From NCBI GenBank assembly GCA_964434165.1, contig CAYSUS010000057.1, forward strand, positions 1 through 45,006: 45,006 nt of DNA, written 5' to 3'. Shown here in pieces: positions 25,501-30,833 of the stretch; position 1 is the first letter of the stretch; each line of letters starts with the position of its first letter. Position numbers and translations under genes: made by a program. The DNA is from CAYSUS01 sp964434165. GTDB taxonomy: Bacteria > Planctomycetota > Planctomycetia > Pirellulales > Thermoguttaceae. The notes beneath the pieces were generated by a model. It worked only from the letters and a program-made list of their open reading frames with translations, searched no databases and had not been told where the DNA came from.

Positions 25501-25725
25501 CGTGGCCATCTGGAGGTCGCGGCCCACCTGCTGCGGATCGGTCTTCTCATCCAGGGCCAGCTTGCGCCACGCGTCGTAGGCGTCCTTGTAGTTGCGGTTC
25601 TGGTAGGCCTTCTGGGCCTTCTGGCGTCCGGCCTCCTCGCCCCGACAGGGCCCAGCGAACGATCCGCAACCGACCAGCAAGGCGGCGGCCAGAATGGCGA
25701 AATCCCGAACAAAGCGCGTCTGCAT
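19537..25725 (-). CDS. Alpha-2-macroglobulin family lipoprotein with intact thioester
   Basis: 2062 residues, with AAAGGAG 7 nt before the start. A lipobox LVGC makes Cys20 the predicted lipid anchor. Residues ~30-420 are helical, TPR-like (QKAQKAYQNRNYKDAYDAW). Macroglobulin domains follow, with the MG2 hallmark TDRPVYRPGQKVHFKFW near residue 635. An aromatic-rich insert lies at ~782-832. A Gly/Ala/Lys/Arg-rich linker at ~1215-1308 occupies the bait-region position. The A2M domain starts at ALWVGVLETKQDGTAEVSLD. The thioester motif YPYGCTEQ has Cys1524 and Gln1527. A thioester-barrel repeat (LSDGGWGWFSGWGEHS) and a C-terminal MG10-like domain (PAGFEPVDLRSGYNG) complete the protein. Family members trap proteases in the envelope by covalent thioester capture. 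Two transglutaminase-like genes lie upstream on the same strand. The gene contains no TTA, CTA or TCA codon over nearly its whole length. Confidence 0.95.
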   Translation of the reverse strand: MQTRFVRDFAILAAALLVGCGSFAGPCRGEEAGRQKAQKAYQNRNYKDAYDAWRKLALDEKTDPQQVGRDLQMATQCLQRLNRVNEIDAFREAVIEVHKDNWRLLWAAAKNYMEVQHQGFMIAGEFHRGHHRGGGKVVNAMERDRIRAMQLAQQALPLAMKDDNHAEVGDFLLDLANILLNYRGHNEAWRLQYLSDLSELPDYEDGWGYHRGSQGAPVDEEGNPVYHTVPKSWDAAETDGQRWRWCLQQTMEFNPQRISEVRTRFAQFLMNQFGVQTMARYGRWFGRMASDDTQKDTSGTYELHTLGEGETIAKLATGIRRFGLPDEFNHVKIFQEVAQSKDHWGRDALAQLAQIFENRRQYPKAADYWRKVIQRSAEQHYKDRLEQIVGNWGMFEGVATQPAGKGATVEYRFRNGHQVELTAWEVNVKKLLDDVKAFLKSNPNQLDWNKVNIGNIGHRLVHQNQDRYRGEQVARWKMEVKPQPGHFDRRVTVTTPLQKPGAYLLQAEMRGGNKCFIILWVADTAIVKKPLDGKTFYYVADAVSGKPVAKANVEMFGWQQKRLGPRRYTVQTRQFAEFTDGDGQLMLGPDRQPNDYQWLVIATTGEGRFAYLGFTGAWYGRKHDQEYNRTRTFPITDRPVYRPGQKVHFKFWVRHARYDKEDTSDFAGQKFTLEIHDPKGDKIEERQVQADPYGGIEGEYTLKDDATLGVYRTSLRQGTRGFGGGSFRVEEYKKPEFEVTVKAPDEPVMLGERITATIEAKYYFGSPVTEAKVKYKVLRTSHSADWYPPMPWDWFYGPGYWWFAYDYSWYPGWREWGCKRPTPIWFPRWSREQPEVVAEREVKIGPDGTVKVEIDTSVAKAIHPDQDHKYSVTAEVVDQSRRTIVGTGDVLVARKPFKVYAWVDRGYYRVGDTVAAHFSARRLDSKPVEGQGKLTLLKITYPEGKPVETPVQKWDVDTNVEGWAAQQIEASRAGQYRLSYVLTDSKGHEIEGGYMFTIIGEGFDGADYRFSSIELIPDKKEYAPGEKVKMQVNTDRVGGTVLLFVRPANSVYLAPEVIRLEGKSTTRLIEVVKRDMPNFFVEAVTVAGGDVHTTVKEIVVPPEKRILNVGIKPTKEAYKPGEKAKVEIELTDFTGEPFAGSTVVAIYDKSLEYISGGSNVGDIKEFFWKWRRHHHPRDENNLARRFRNLIEPKTKGMSFLGVFGATVADEMDELLQVRQLGGQGGGGGWGADNRGAATLAGAPPAPGAAMMEGAAMDRRASLRKADAVGAMPEKQMALADGARDKSGGAAPGGAAVQPTVRTKFADTALWVGVLETKQDGTAEVSLDMPENLTTWRIKVWGMGHGTKVGEGQTDVVTRKDLILRLQAPRFFVEKDEVVLSANVHNYLKSKKRVEVALELDGGTLEAMDASKLTQTVEIAPEHETRVDWRVKVTGEGEAVVRMKALTDEESDAMEMKFPCYVHGMLKMEAVSGVIRPKDASGKFTVDVPAERKPEQSRLEVRYSPTLAGAMVDALPYLVNYPYGCTEQTLNRFLPTVITQKILLDMKLDLEAIQKKRTNLNAQEIGDDRERAKQWKRYDRNPVFDEAEVRKMVREGVQRLTEMQLSDGGWGWFSGWGEHSTPHTTALVVHGLQVAQHNDVALVPGMMEKGVAWLKRYQDEQVRKLKNALEKPKKKPWKEHCSPVDAFVYMVLVDAGVTSDAMRDFLYRDRVKLPVYTLAMYGVALQKQGEKEKLAMIMRNISQYLVSDDENQTAWLNLPGGYWWYWYGSEYEAHAYYLKLLARTDPKGETASRLVKYLLNNRKHASYWNSTRDTALCIEAMADFLRASGEAEPEMTVEVWYDGKQQKAVEITPQTLFTFDNKFVLQGKAVTEGKHEVELRKKGKGPLYFNGYLTNFTLEDMITKAGLEIKVERNYYKLVSVDKTIKAAGSRGQVVDQKVEKYEREKIDNLDTLTSGDLVEIELVIESKNDYEYLVFEDMKPAGFEPVDLRSGYNGNPMGAYMEFRDNRVVFFCRTVARGKHSVSYRMRAEIPGKFSALPTKAWAMYAPELKANSDEIKLQVKD

Positions 25726-25940
25726 GGTTGGACTCCTTTGGGGGAGGCAATCTCGTTCGATGGCGGGGCGGACCTCGGTGTCCCGCGTGGCGGGGCCGCG
25801 GTCCGGCGCGGCACGCCCGCAAGATCGGACGGCTGCAAGAGCCCTGGGCCCCCAGTTCGACGCACGGGGCGCCGCGGGAGTTCCCTCCTTCAGAGGCCCC
25901 TGCGTGGAGGCGACGCGCGGCCCGCGTGACCTGGCGACAT

Positions 25941-25963
25941 AACTCCTGTTACAAGTAGGAGTT
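25941..25963 (-). terminator. Possible terminator hairpin after the transglutaminase-like genes
   Basis: AACTCCT (25941-25947) and AGGAGTT (25957-25963) form a perfect 7-bp stem with a 9-nt loop, 17 nt after the stop of the leftward gene at 25981-26937. No U-tract follows, so termination would be weak or factor-dependent; it might instead separate expression of the A2M gene from the two upstream genes. Confidence 0.4.
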
Positions 25964-25980
25964 GCCGCTCGCGGTCGGGG

Positions 25981-26937
25981 TCATTTCGCCACCCGGTGGT
26001 GCACGAACTTCACCTGCGGCTTGCCGCCCGCATGGCCGATCGTCAGATGCACGGCCATGAACCGCTGCTGGTCGCGCTTGTCGTAGGGGGGGCGGAAGCT
26101 GTCGCCCTTCTGCAGGATCGGCTGCCGGTCGGACATCTCGCCGAAGGCCCGCGTGCCGGCCACCTGGCAGGGGAACCAGTGCCCGTTGCCCTCGTCGTCC
26201 TCCAGGTAGAACTCGGCGTAGCTGTGCCCAGGCACCCAGACCGTCCGGGCCGGCACGGACTTCGCCCGGCAGATCGCCACGAACGCGTTGACCATGTCCT
26301 CGTGGCTGCCCGTGCCGTCCTCAAGCGCGTCGAGGCCGCCTTTGAGCGGCATCTTCTCCTCCTTGATCTTCTCGCGCACGTGGTCGTACACGGCTTCGAT
26401 CTGCTCCCAGGCGGTCTTCTTGTCGGCGCCGATCTGGCGGGCGAGGGCCTTCGTCTTGGAGCTTCGTGCCTCGATGAAGGGACTCGTCCCCAGGTAGCGC
26501 AGCAGGTCGCGGTCGAGCTTGCGCTTGTTCGGCACCACGTAGATCGACGTATCCTCCGGCGGAAGCTGCGCGCGGCGGCGGATCTCGTACGTCACCAGGG
26601 CCTTGATCTCCTCGCCAGCGGGAAGAAACGGCACCTGCACCACCATCACCTTGACGCCGCCGTCGGCCGTGATGTAATCGACCCTGGCCGTCTTCGTCGT
26701 GTCCTCCTCCGAGACGGTCACCTCCTGCTCGGGCCAGTCGTACGGGACCGGGGCGAACGCCTGAATCCCCTGGCACGGGCCGCTGCCGGCCTTGATCGTC
26801 ACGCCGGCCTCCCAGTAGATCGTCTCCGACTCGCCCAGCCGGCAGCCCTTGCCGTCGGCCTGCTTGAACTGGGCCGAGGCCGTGGCGGACGAAAGCATCA
26901 GGATCAGCAGCGAAAGGAGAAGCGAGCGGGTCTTCAC
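25981..26937 (-). CDS. Transglutaminase-fold protein lacking the catalytic cysteine
   Basis: 318 residues with a Sec signal (SLLLSLLILMLSSATASAQ). An N-terminal beta domain (ETIYWEAGVTIKAGSG) is followed by a transglutaminase-like core. It aligns clearly with its neighbour at 27002-27988: GTGSHEDMVNAFVAICRA against GNGDCDELSALFIAVCRA, and VPGHSYAEFYLEDDEGNGHWFPC against VPGHVYAEFYLVDKEGKGRWFPC. In this copy the catalytic Cys position is His212, while the catalytic His (His238) is kept with the same 26-residue spacing. The acidic position after WFPC is Gln. It is therefore probably not a working cysteine transglutaminase or peptidase; a binding or pseudoenzyme role is inferred. It lies 64 nt downstream of its paralog and 255 nt upstream of the A2M gene. 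Confidence 0.85.
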   Translation of the reverse strand: MKTRSLLLSLLILMLSSATASAQFKQADGKGCRLGESETIYWEAGVTIKAGSGPCQGIQAFAPVPYDWPEQEVTVSEEDTTKTARVDYITADGGVKVMVVQVPFLPAGEEIKALVTYEIRRRAQLPPEDTSIYVVPNKRKLDRDLLRYLGTSPFIEARSSKTKALARQIGADKKTAWEQIEAVYDHVREKIKEEKMPLKGGLDALEDGTGSHEDMVNAFVAICRAKSVPARTVWVPGHSYAEFYLEDDEGNGHWFPCQVAGTRAFGEMSDRQPILQKGDSFRPPYDKRDQQRFMAVHLTIGHAGGKPQVKFVHHRVAK

Positions 26938-27001
26938 GGGAATGCACCTCGAGGGCTGGCGGATTGGCGGGAGGTTGTTTCGATTGTCGGACGCAATCGG
27001 C

Positions 27002-27988
27002 CTATTCCGTGACCGGCTCGCAGATCAGCTTCAGCTTGGGCTCGCTCCCGGGCTGGAAGCTGCGGACGACCAGGTTCTCGGGCAGGAAACGATAGACTTG
27101 CATGCGGCGGGTCTGCGGGTTGCGCGCGCGGATGGCGTCGCCCTTCTGGAGGATCGGCTTGGGCGCGCGGAGGGTGCCGAACGACCGCGCCCCGGCGTTC
27201 TCGCAGGGGAACCAGCGCCCCTTGCCCTCCTTGTCCACCAGGTAGAACTCGGCATACACGTGGCCCGGCACGCGCACGCTGCGGGCCGGAACGCCCTGGG
27301 CCCTGCACACGGCAATGAACAGCGCGCTGAGCTCGTCGCAGTCGCCGTTGCCGTCGCGCAGCGCGGCCAGCGCGCCCTTCAGCGGCGAGCCCTTGTCGTA
27401 ACGGACCTTCTCGCGGCCCCAGTCGTACACGGCCTCGACCTGCGACCAGGCGTCCTCGGCGTCCTTGCCCACGCGCTCGGCGATGGCGCGAATCTGCGGG
27501 TCGTCGCTTTCGATGAGCGGGCTGGGGCTGAGATACTGGCGCAGCTCGCGGTCGAGCCGCTTCAATTCCGGGACCTTGTACTTGGTCGTATCGCCCGGCG
27601 GCGGCCAGCCGATGCGGATTTCGTAGGTCATCACCGCCTCGGCCTCACTGCCTGCCCGAATGCCGGGCACGGTCATCACCATCTGTTGCGCCGCCCCAGC
27701 CACGTTCTGGTACTTCACGCGGGCCCCGCGCGTCACGTTTTCGCTGACCAGGCGGACCTGTTGCTCCGGCCAATCGGTGGGCACGGTCACCGTGCCCACC
27801 ACGCCGGTGACCGGGGCGCCGGTCGCCTCCACGGCCAGCCCAATCCGCCACTTCTGGGTGACCATGTTCTGCGTGTCTTCGCCCTCGGCCGAGTCCGCCC
27901 GACCCGCCAGAGTCTGGGCCGAAGCTGGGGCCGTGGAGGCGAGAACCAGCAGAATCGCGCCAAGTCCGAGGATCCGACTCATCGTCAT
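27002..27988 (-). CDS. Exported transglutaminase-like domain protein
   Basis: 328 residues from the ATG at 27988; there is no Shine-Dalgarno sequence, and 27982 is an alternative ATG. The signal peptide is SRILGLGAILLVLASTAPASA. The transglutaminase core shows GNGDCDELSALFIAVCRAQG (Cys217, nucleophile), VPGHVYAEFYLVDK (His243) and GRWFPCEN, where Glu sits in the usual third-residue position. Such domains act as cysteine peptidases or cross-linking enzymes outside the cytoplasm. The next gene downstream is an inactivated tandem paralog, and then a thioester A2M. Shared strand and short gaps suggest co-expression. Substrate unknown. Confidence 0.88.
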   Translation of the reverse strand: MTMSRILGLGAILLVLASTAPASAQTLAGRADSAEGEDTQNMVTQKWRIGLAVEATGAPVTGVVGTVTVPTDWPEQQVRLVSENVTRGARVKYQNVAGAAQQMVMTVPGIRAGSEAEAVMTYEIRIGWPPPGDTTKYKVPELKRLDRELRQYLSPSPLIESDDPQIRAIAERVGKDAEDAWSQVEAVYDWGREKVRYDKGSPLKGALAALRDGNGDCDELSALFIAVCRAQGVPARSVRVPGHVYAEFYLVDKEGKGRWFPCENAGARSFGTLRAPKPILQKGDAIRARNPQTRRMQVYRFLPENLVVRSFQPGSEPKLKLICEPVTE

Positions 27989-28074
27989 ACCTAAGGAGGG
28001 GGTACTGGAGGGCTGTCGCCGCCGCAATCGATGTATTCTGTGTTGCTTGCCCTTTTGCCTCAAAACCGCCACTG

Positions 28075-28103
28075 TATTGTAGCCCAAGGTCCTCGGATTG
28101 CCG
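28075..28103 (-). promoter_or_regulatory. Candidate sigma70-type promoter for the transglutaminase genes
   Basis: On the minus strand TCGGCA (28103-28098) is followed after 17 nt by TACAAT (28080-28075), five of six bases matching the -10 consensus TATAAT. It would start a transcript about 85 nt before the 27988 start codon. The -35 match is 4 of 6. Confidence 0.35.
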
Positions 28104-28230
28104 AATCGGGTGGGCGCAGGCGTGACCGGAAATGCGTTGCCGGACTTCCGCGCGGGGAGGTCTTGACCCTCACGGTCGCACCCCATATCCTCTGATAGAG
28201 GGGGTGTTGTGTAACTCTGAGGCCATAACG

Positions 28231-28626
28231 ATGGGAATGATCCGGGCTGAGATCGAGTTGTCCAATCCCAAGAAGGCCGACTTGCAGCCACTGGTCGTCG
28301 AGGCGCTTGTGGATACGGGGGCGATGACGATTTGCATTCCGGAGCACGTGGCCGTGCAACTCGCCTTGGAGACGATCGAACAGCGAGAGGTGACCACGGC
28401 CGACGAGAAGCCCCACGTGGTTCCCTACGTGGGCCCCGTGCAAATCCGCTTCGCGAACCGAACCTGCTTCACCGGAGCGCTGGTCATCGGAGAGACTGTG
28501 CTACTGGGCGCCGTGCCGATGGAGGACATGGACCTGGTCGTGTCCCCTGCCGCGAACACGATCGTGGTCAACCCCAAGAGCCCGAATATCCCCTCGGCGA
28601 TCGTCAAGTCGAATAGGCCCTGCTAG
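28231..28626 (+). CDS. Stand-alone clan AA (retropepsin-like) aspartic protease
   Basis: 131 residues. GAGG 8 nt upstream supports the ATG at 28231 (28237 is an alternative). A single-domain retropepsin fold: an N-terminal strand IRAEIELSNP, the catalytic motif EALVDTGAMTICIP with Asp28, a flap region, then TVLLGAVPMEDMDLVVSP, the strand-turn near the C-terminus typical of the family (LLGxxxLexxgL-like). It would work as a homodimer. No signal peptide, so cytoplasmic. Similar small proteins are called clan AA aspartic protease, AF_0612 family; the assignment is from memory of the pattern. It is divergent from the transglutaminase-like genes; targets unknown. Confidence 0.85.
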   Translation: MGMIRAEIELSNPKKADLQPLVVEALVDTGAMTICIPEHVAVQLALETIEQREVTTADEKPHVVPYVGPVQIRFANRTCFTGALVIGETVLLGAVPMEDMDLVVSPAANTIVVNPKSPNIPSAIVKSNRPC

Positions 28627-28743
28627 TGGGAGAGGGCTGCTTGACCACGTGACCCCCGGCCGATAGGGTTGCCTCCAGGGTAGTCCTTTTCCAATCGCCG
28701 GTTGTCGTGCCGGCAGGCCTTCGTTAGCAAAGCGAGCAAGACC

Positions 28744-29340
28744 ATGGCGAACTTCTCTCTGTTCCGGACCCTGGCGGCTCTTGTTGTTGCGATTCCCCTC
28801 CTGGCCTCGGCGGCGCTGGCCGAAGGGCCGGCAGCGAAGGACGACGCGAAGACAGAGAAGCCGACCATGAAGGAGCAGGCCGAGGAGGCCGTCACCGAAA
28901 CCCGCAAGGAGGTCGAGCGAATCGCCGAGCAGGTGGACCAGAGCGAGCAGGCGGCCGAGGTCTCGGCCGGGATCCTCGATCCGATCTACCGGCTGGCCGA
29001 GCTGTTCGCCTTTCCGGCCTTCCACTGGGTCGCCTTCGCCCTGATGGTCACCGGCGTGGTGAGCTACGCGCTGCAGCTCGTGCTCGGCAAGCTCGTGGTA
29101 CTGAGCCGGTTGGGGCTGAGCATCACGGAGATCCTCTCCGACGCGTTGGGCCTGGCGATCAGCCTCATCGGGCTGGTGCTTACCACCCAGGCCGCGGCCG
29201 AGAACTCGAGCTTCACCGCGAGCCCCGCGGCGGTCCTCTCCGCCGCCGGCGTCGGCCTCATCGCGGGGTTCCTCTTCTACCTCTGGGGCCAGTCCGCCGA
29301 AGTCCAGGCCGTGGAGGGACGGCGGAAGCGGAAGGAGTAG
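28744..29340 (+). CDS. Small integral membrane protein, function unknown
   Basis: 198 residues. The signal peptide or first helix is FRTLAALVVAIPLLASAALA. An acidic/basic helical linker (residues ~30-75, EQAEEAVTETRKEVERIAEQVDQ split by Ala/Glu heptads) precedes three predicted transmembrane helices: HWVAFALMVTGVVSYALQLV, a segment ending AISLIGLVLTTQAA, and AAVLSAAGVGLIAGFLFYLW. The tail is basic (GRRKRKE). No family recognised. It lies 117 nt after the aspartic protease gene on the same strand. Confidence 0.7.
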   Translation: MANFSLFRTLAALVVAIPLLASAALAEGPAAKDDAKTEKPTMKEQAEEAVTETRKEVERIAEQVDQSEQAAEVSAGILDPIYRLAELFAFPAFHWVAFALMVTGVVSYALQLVLGKLVVLSRLGLSITEILSDALGLAISLIGLVLTTQAAAENSSFTASPAAVLSAAGVGLIAGFLFYLWGQSAEVQAVEGRRKRKE

Positions 29341-29441
29341 GGCAGATCTGAAATGCGAAGTTGGAAATGCCCGTGGAAGCGTTGGCCTGCGGCAGAAACG
29401 CTCCGGTTATCCGATTTCGCCTTTCCCATCTCCTCTAATCG

Positions 29442-30446
29442 ATGGTGACCATGCCACCCACCCCCGATCGCCAACGCATCCTCGACCTCGGCGGCTCGTT
29501 CATGCCGGCGTGCGTGCTGGCCGGGGCGGCCGATCTGGACCTGTTCACGGCCTTCGGCGAAGAGGCCCTCACGGCCGGGGAGGTCGCGGCGCGGCTGGCG
29601 GCCGATCGTCGCGCGACGGCCGTGCTGCTCGACGCGGTCACCGCGATGGGGCTGCTCCAGAAGCACGGCGATCGCTACGAGGTGCCGGCGCCGCTGCGGC
29701 CGCTGCTTGTAGCCGATAGCGACCAGTCGGTCCTGCCCATGCTGCAGCACTGGGCCAATTGCCTCAGGTCGTGGGCGCAACTGGCCCGGGCGGTGAAGTC
29801 GGGGCAGCCCGTGCCGCGCGAGCCGAGCCTTCGTGGGGCCGAGGCCGATCGGGCGTCGTTCGTGGCCGGGATGCACGTGATCTCCGGCCCCATGGCGGAC
29901 CCGCTCGTGGCGCAGCTCGACCCGCCGCCGTTCGAGCACCTGCTGGACGTGGGCGGGGCATCGGGCACGTGGACGCTGGCCTTCCTCCGCGCTCGACCCG
30001 CGGCCCGAGCCACGATCTTCGACCTCCACGACGCGATCGAGCAGGCCCGGGCCCGGCTGGCCGGCACGGAGTATGAGTCCCGCATCGCGTTGGCAGCCGG
30101 GGATTTCTACCACGACGAGCTGCCCGAGGGGGCCGATCTGGCGTGGGTCAGCGCCATCGTTCACCAGCACGGGCGCGCGGAGAACCGCCAGCTGCTGGGC
30201 AAGGTGTTCCGTGCTTTGGAGCCCGGCGGCCATATCGCCATCCGCGACGTGGTCATGGAGGCCTCGCGTGTCGAGCCGGCCCACGGGGCCTTGTTCGCGA
30301 TCAACATGCTGGTCAACACGCAGACCGGAGGCACGTTCACGCTGGAGGAGCTGGCCGAGGACCTCGAGTCGGCCGGGTTCGTCGAGCCGGCGCTGCGCGT
30401 CAAGGACGAGCGGATGAACTCGGTGGTGATGGCCCGGAAGCCATAG
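29442..30446 (+). CDS. O-methyltransferase family 2-type SAM-dependent methyltransferase
   Basis: 334 residues from the ATG at 29442 (29451 is an alternative; no clear ribosome binding site). An N-terminal winged-helix dimerisation domain (residues ~10-90, LTAGEVAARLAADRRATAVLLDAVTAMG split across helices) precedes the catalytic domain. Motif I is FEHLLDVGGASGTWTLAFL. Further motifs are AAGDFYHDELPEGADL, a post-motif AIVHQHGRAENRQLLGKVF and ALEPGGHIAIRDVVME. This matches plant-type or bacterial small-molecule O-methyltransferases (hydroxyneurosporene methyltransferase-like). The substrate is not predictable from the context. Confidence 0.87.
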   Translation: MVTMPPTPDRQRILDLGGSFMPACVLAGAADLDLFTAFGEEALTAGEVAARLAADRRATAVLLDAVTAMGLLQKHGDRYEVPAPLRPLLVADSDQSVLPMLQHWANCLRSWAQLARAVKSGQPVPREPSLRGAEADRASFVAGMHVISGPMADPLVAQLDPPPFEHLLDVGGASGTWTLAFLRARPAARATIFDLHDAIEQARARLAGTEYESRIALAAGDFYHDELPEGADLAWVSAIVHQHGRAENRQLLGKVFRALEPGGHIAIRDVVMEASRVEPAHGALFAINMLVNTQTGGTFTLEELAEDLESAGFVEPALRVKDERMNSVVMARKP

Positions 30447-30833
30447 CCCGGCCTCCCGGGGGCGGGGCGCAGAAATGCGGAACCATCGGGGGCTCTGCGT
30501 CGTCTCAAGAAGCAGCGATTGAAGTGCGCGCCGACTGGGCGTAGGCTACCCTGTTCCAGGGAGCATCGGCGCTTCCGATTCGCCGTGGGGGGGTGCGTCT
30601 GGTTGTTACATCCCCGTTACGTTCCCCGGCCCGGGGCCGGACTATATTGATGCCTGCGTGGCCAAACGGCCCTTTTGGGTCCGTGCGCCACGCAGGGCGC
30701 CGCTTCATCAGGGAATTGGCGTGGGTCGCGGAACACCCACGCCCGTGCGCGCGTAATTGCAGCAGCGCTCTCGGCTGGATCGTACGCCTTCTCTCGGCCT
30801 TTTGCCCAGATCCCGTCTATCAGGAGATCGATC
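30447..30833. other. Long intergenic leader of the giant TPR/A2M gene
   Basis: 387 nt without a gene. TATATT at 30643-30648 could be a -10 element, followed by two strong hairpins (listed separately). AGGAG at 30822-30826 is the ribosome binding site of the giant gene. A palindrome CCCCGGCCCGGGG at about 30624-30636 lies just before the putative -10. Confidence 0.5.
30653..30743 (+). promoter_or_regulatory. Two hairpins in the 5' leader of the giant TPR/A2M gene
   Basis: Hairpin 1: CCTGCGTGGC (30653-30662) pairs with GCCACGCAGG (30687-30696). Inside it ACGG/CCGT and CCC/GGG close a TTTT loop with a one-base bulge. Hairpin 2: GGCGTGGGT (30718-30726) pairs with ACCCACGCC (30735-30743) around an 8-nt loop. 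They sit 90-180 nt before the start codon and directly after a TATATT box. This may be a regulatory leader RNA, or simply a GC-rich repeat pair. Confidence 0.45.

Noticed and set aside
19666..25929. A 2087-residue open frame on the plus strand opposite the A2M gene
   Set aside because: It is codon-aligned antisense to a clear A2M gene and exists because the gene lacks TTA, CTA and TCA codons. The translation is Leu/Val/Gly/His/Arg-rich with no domain motif.
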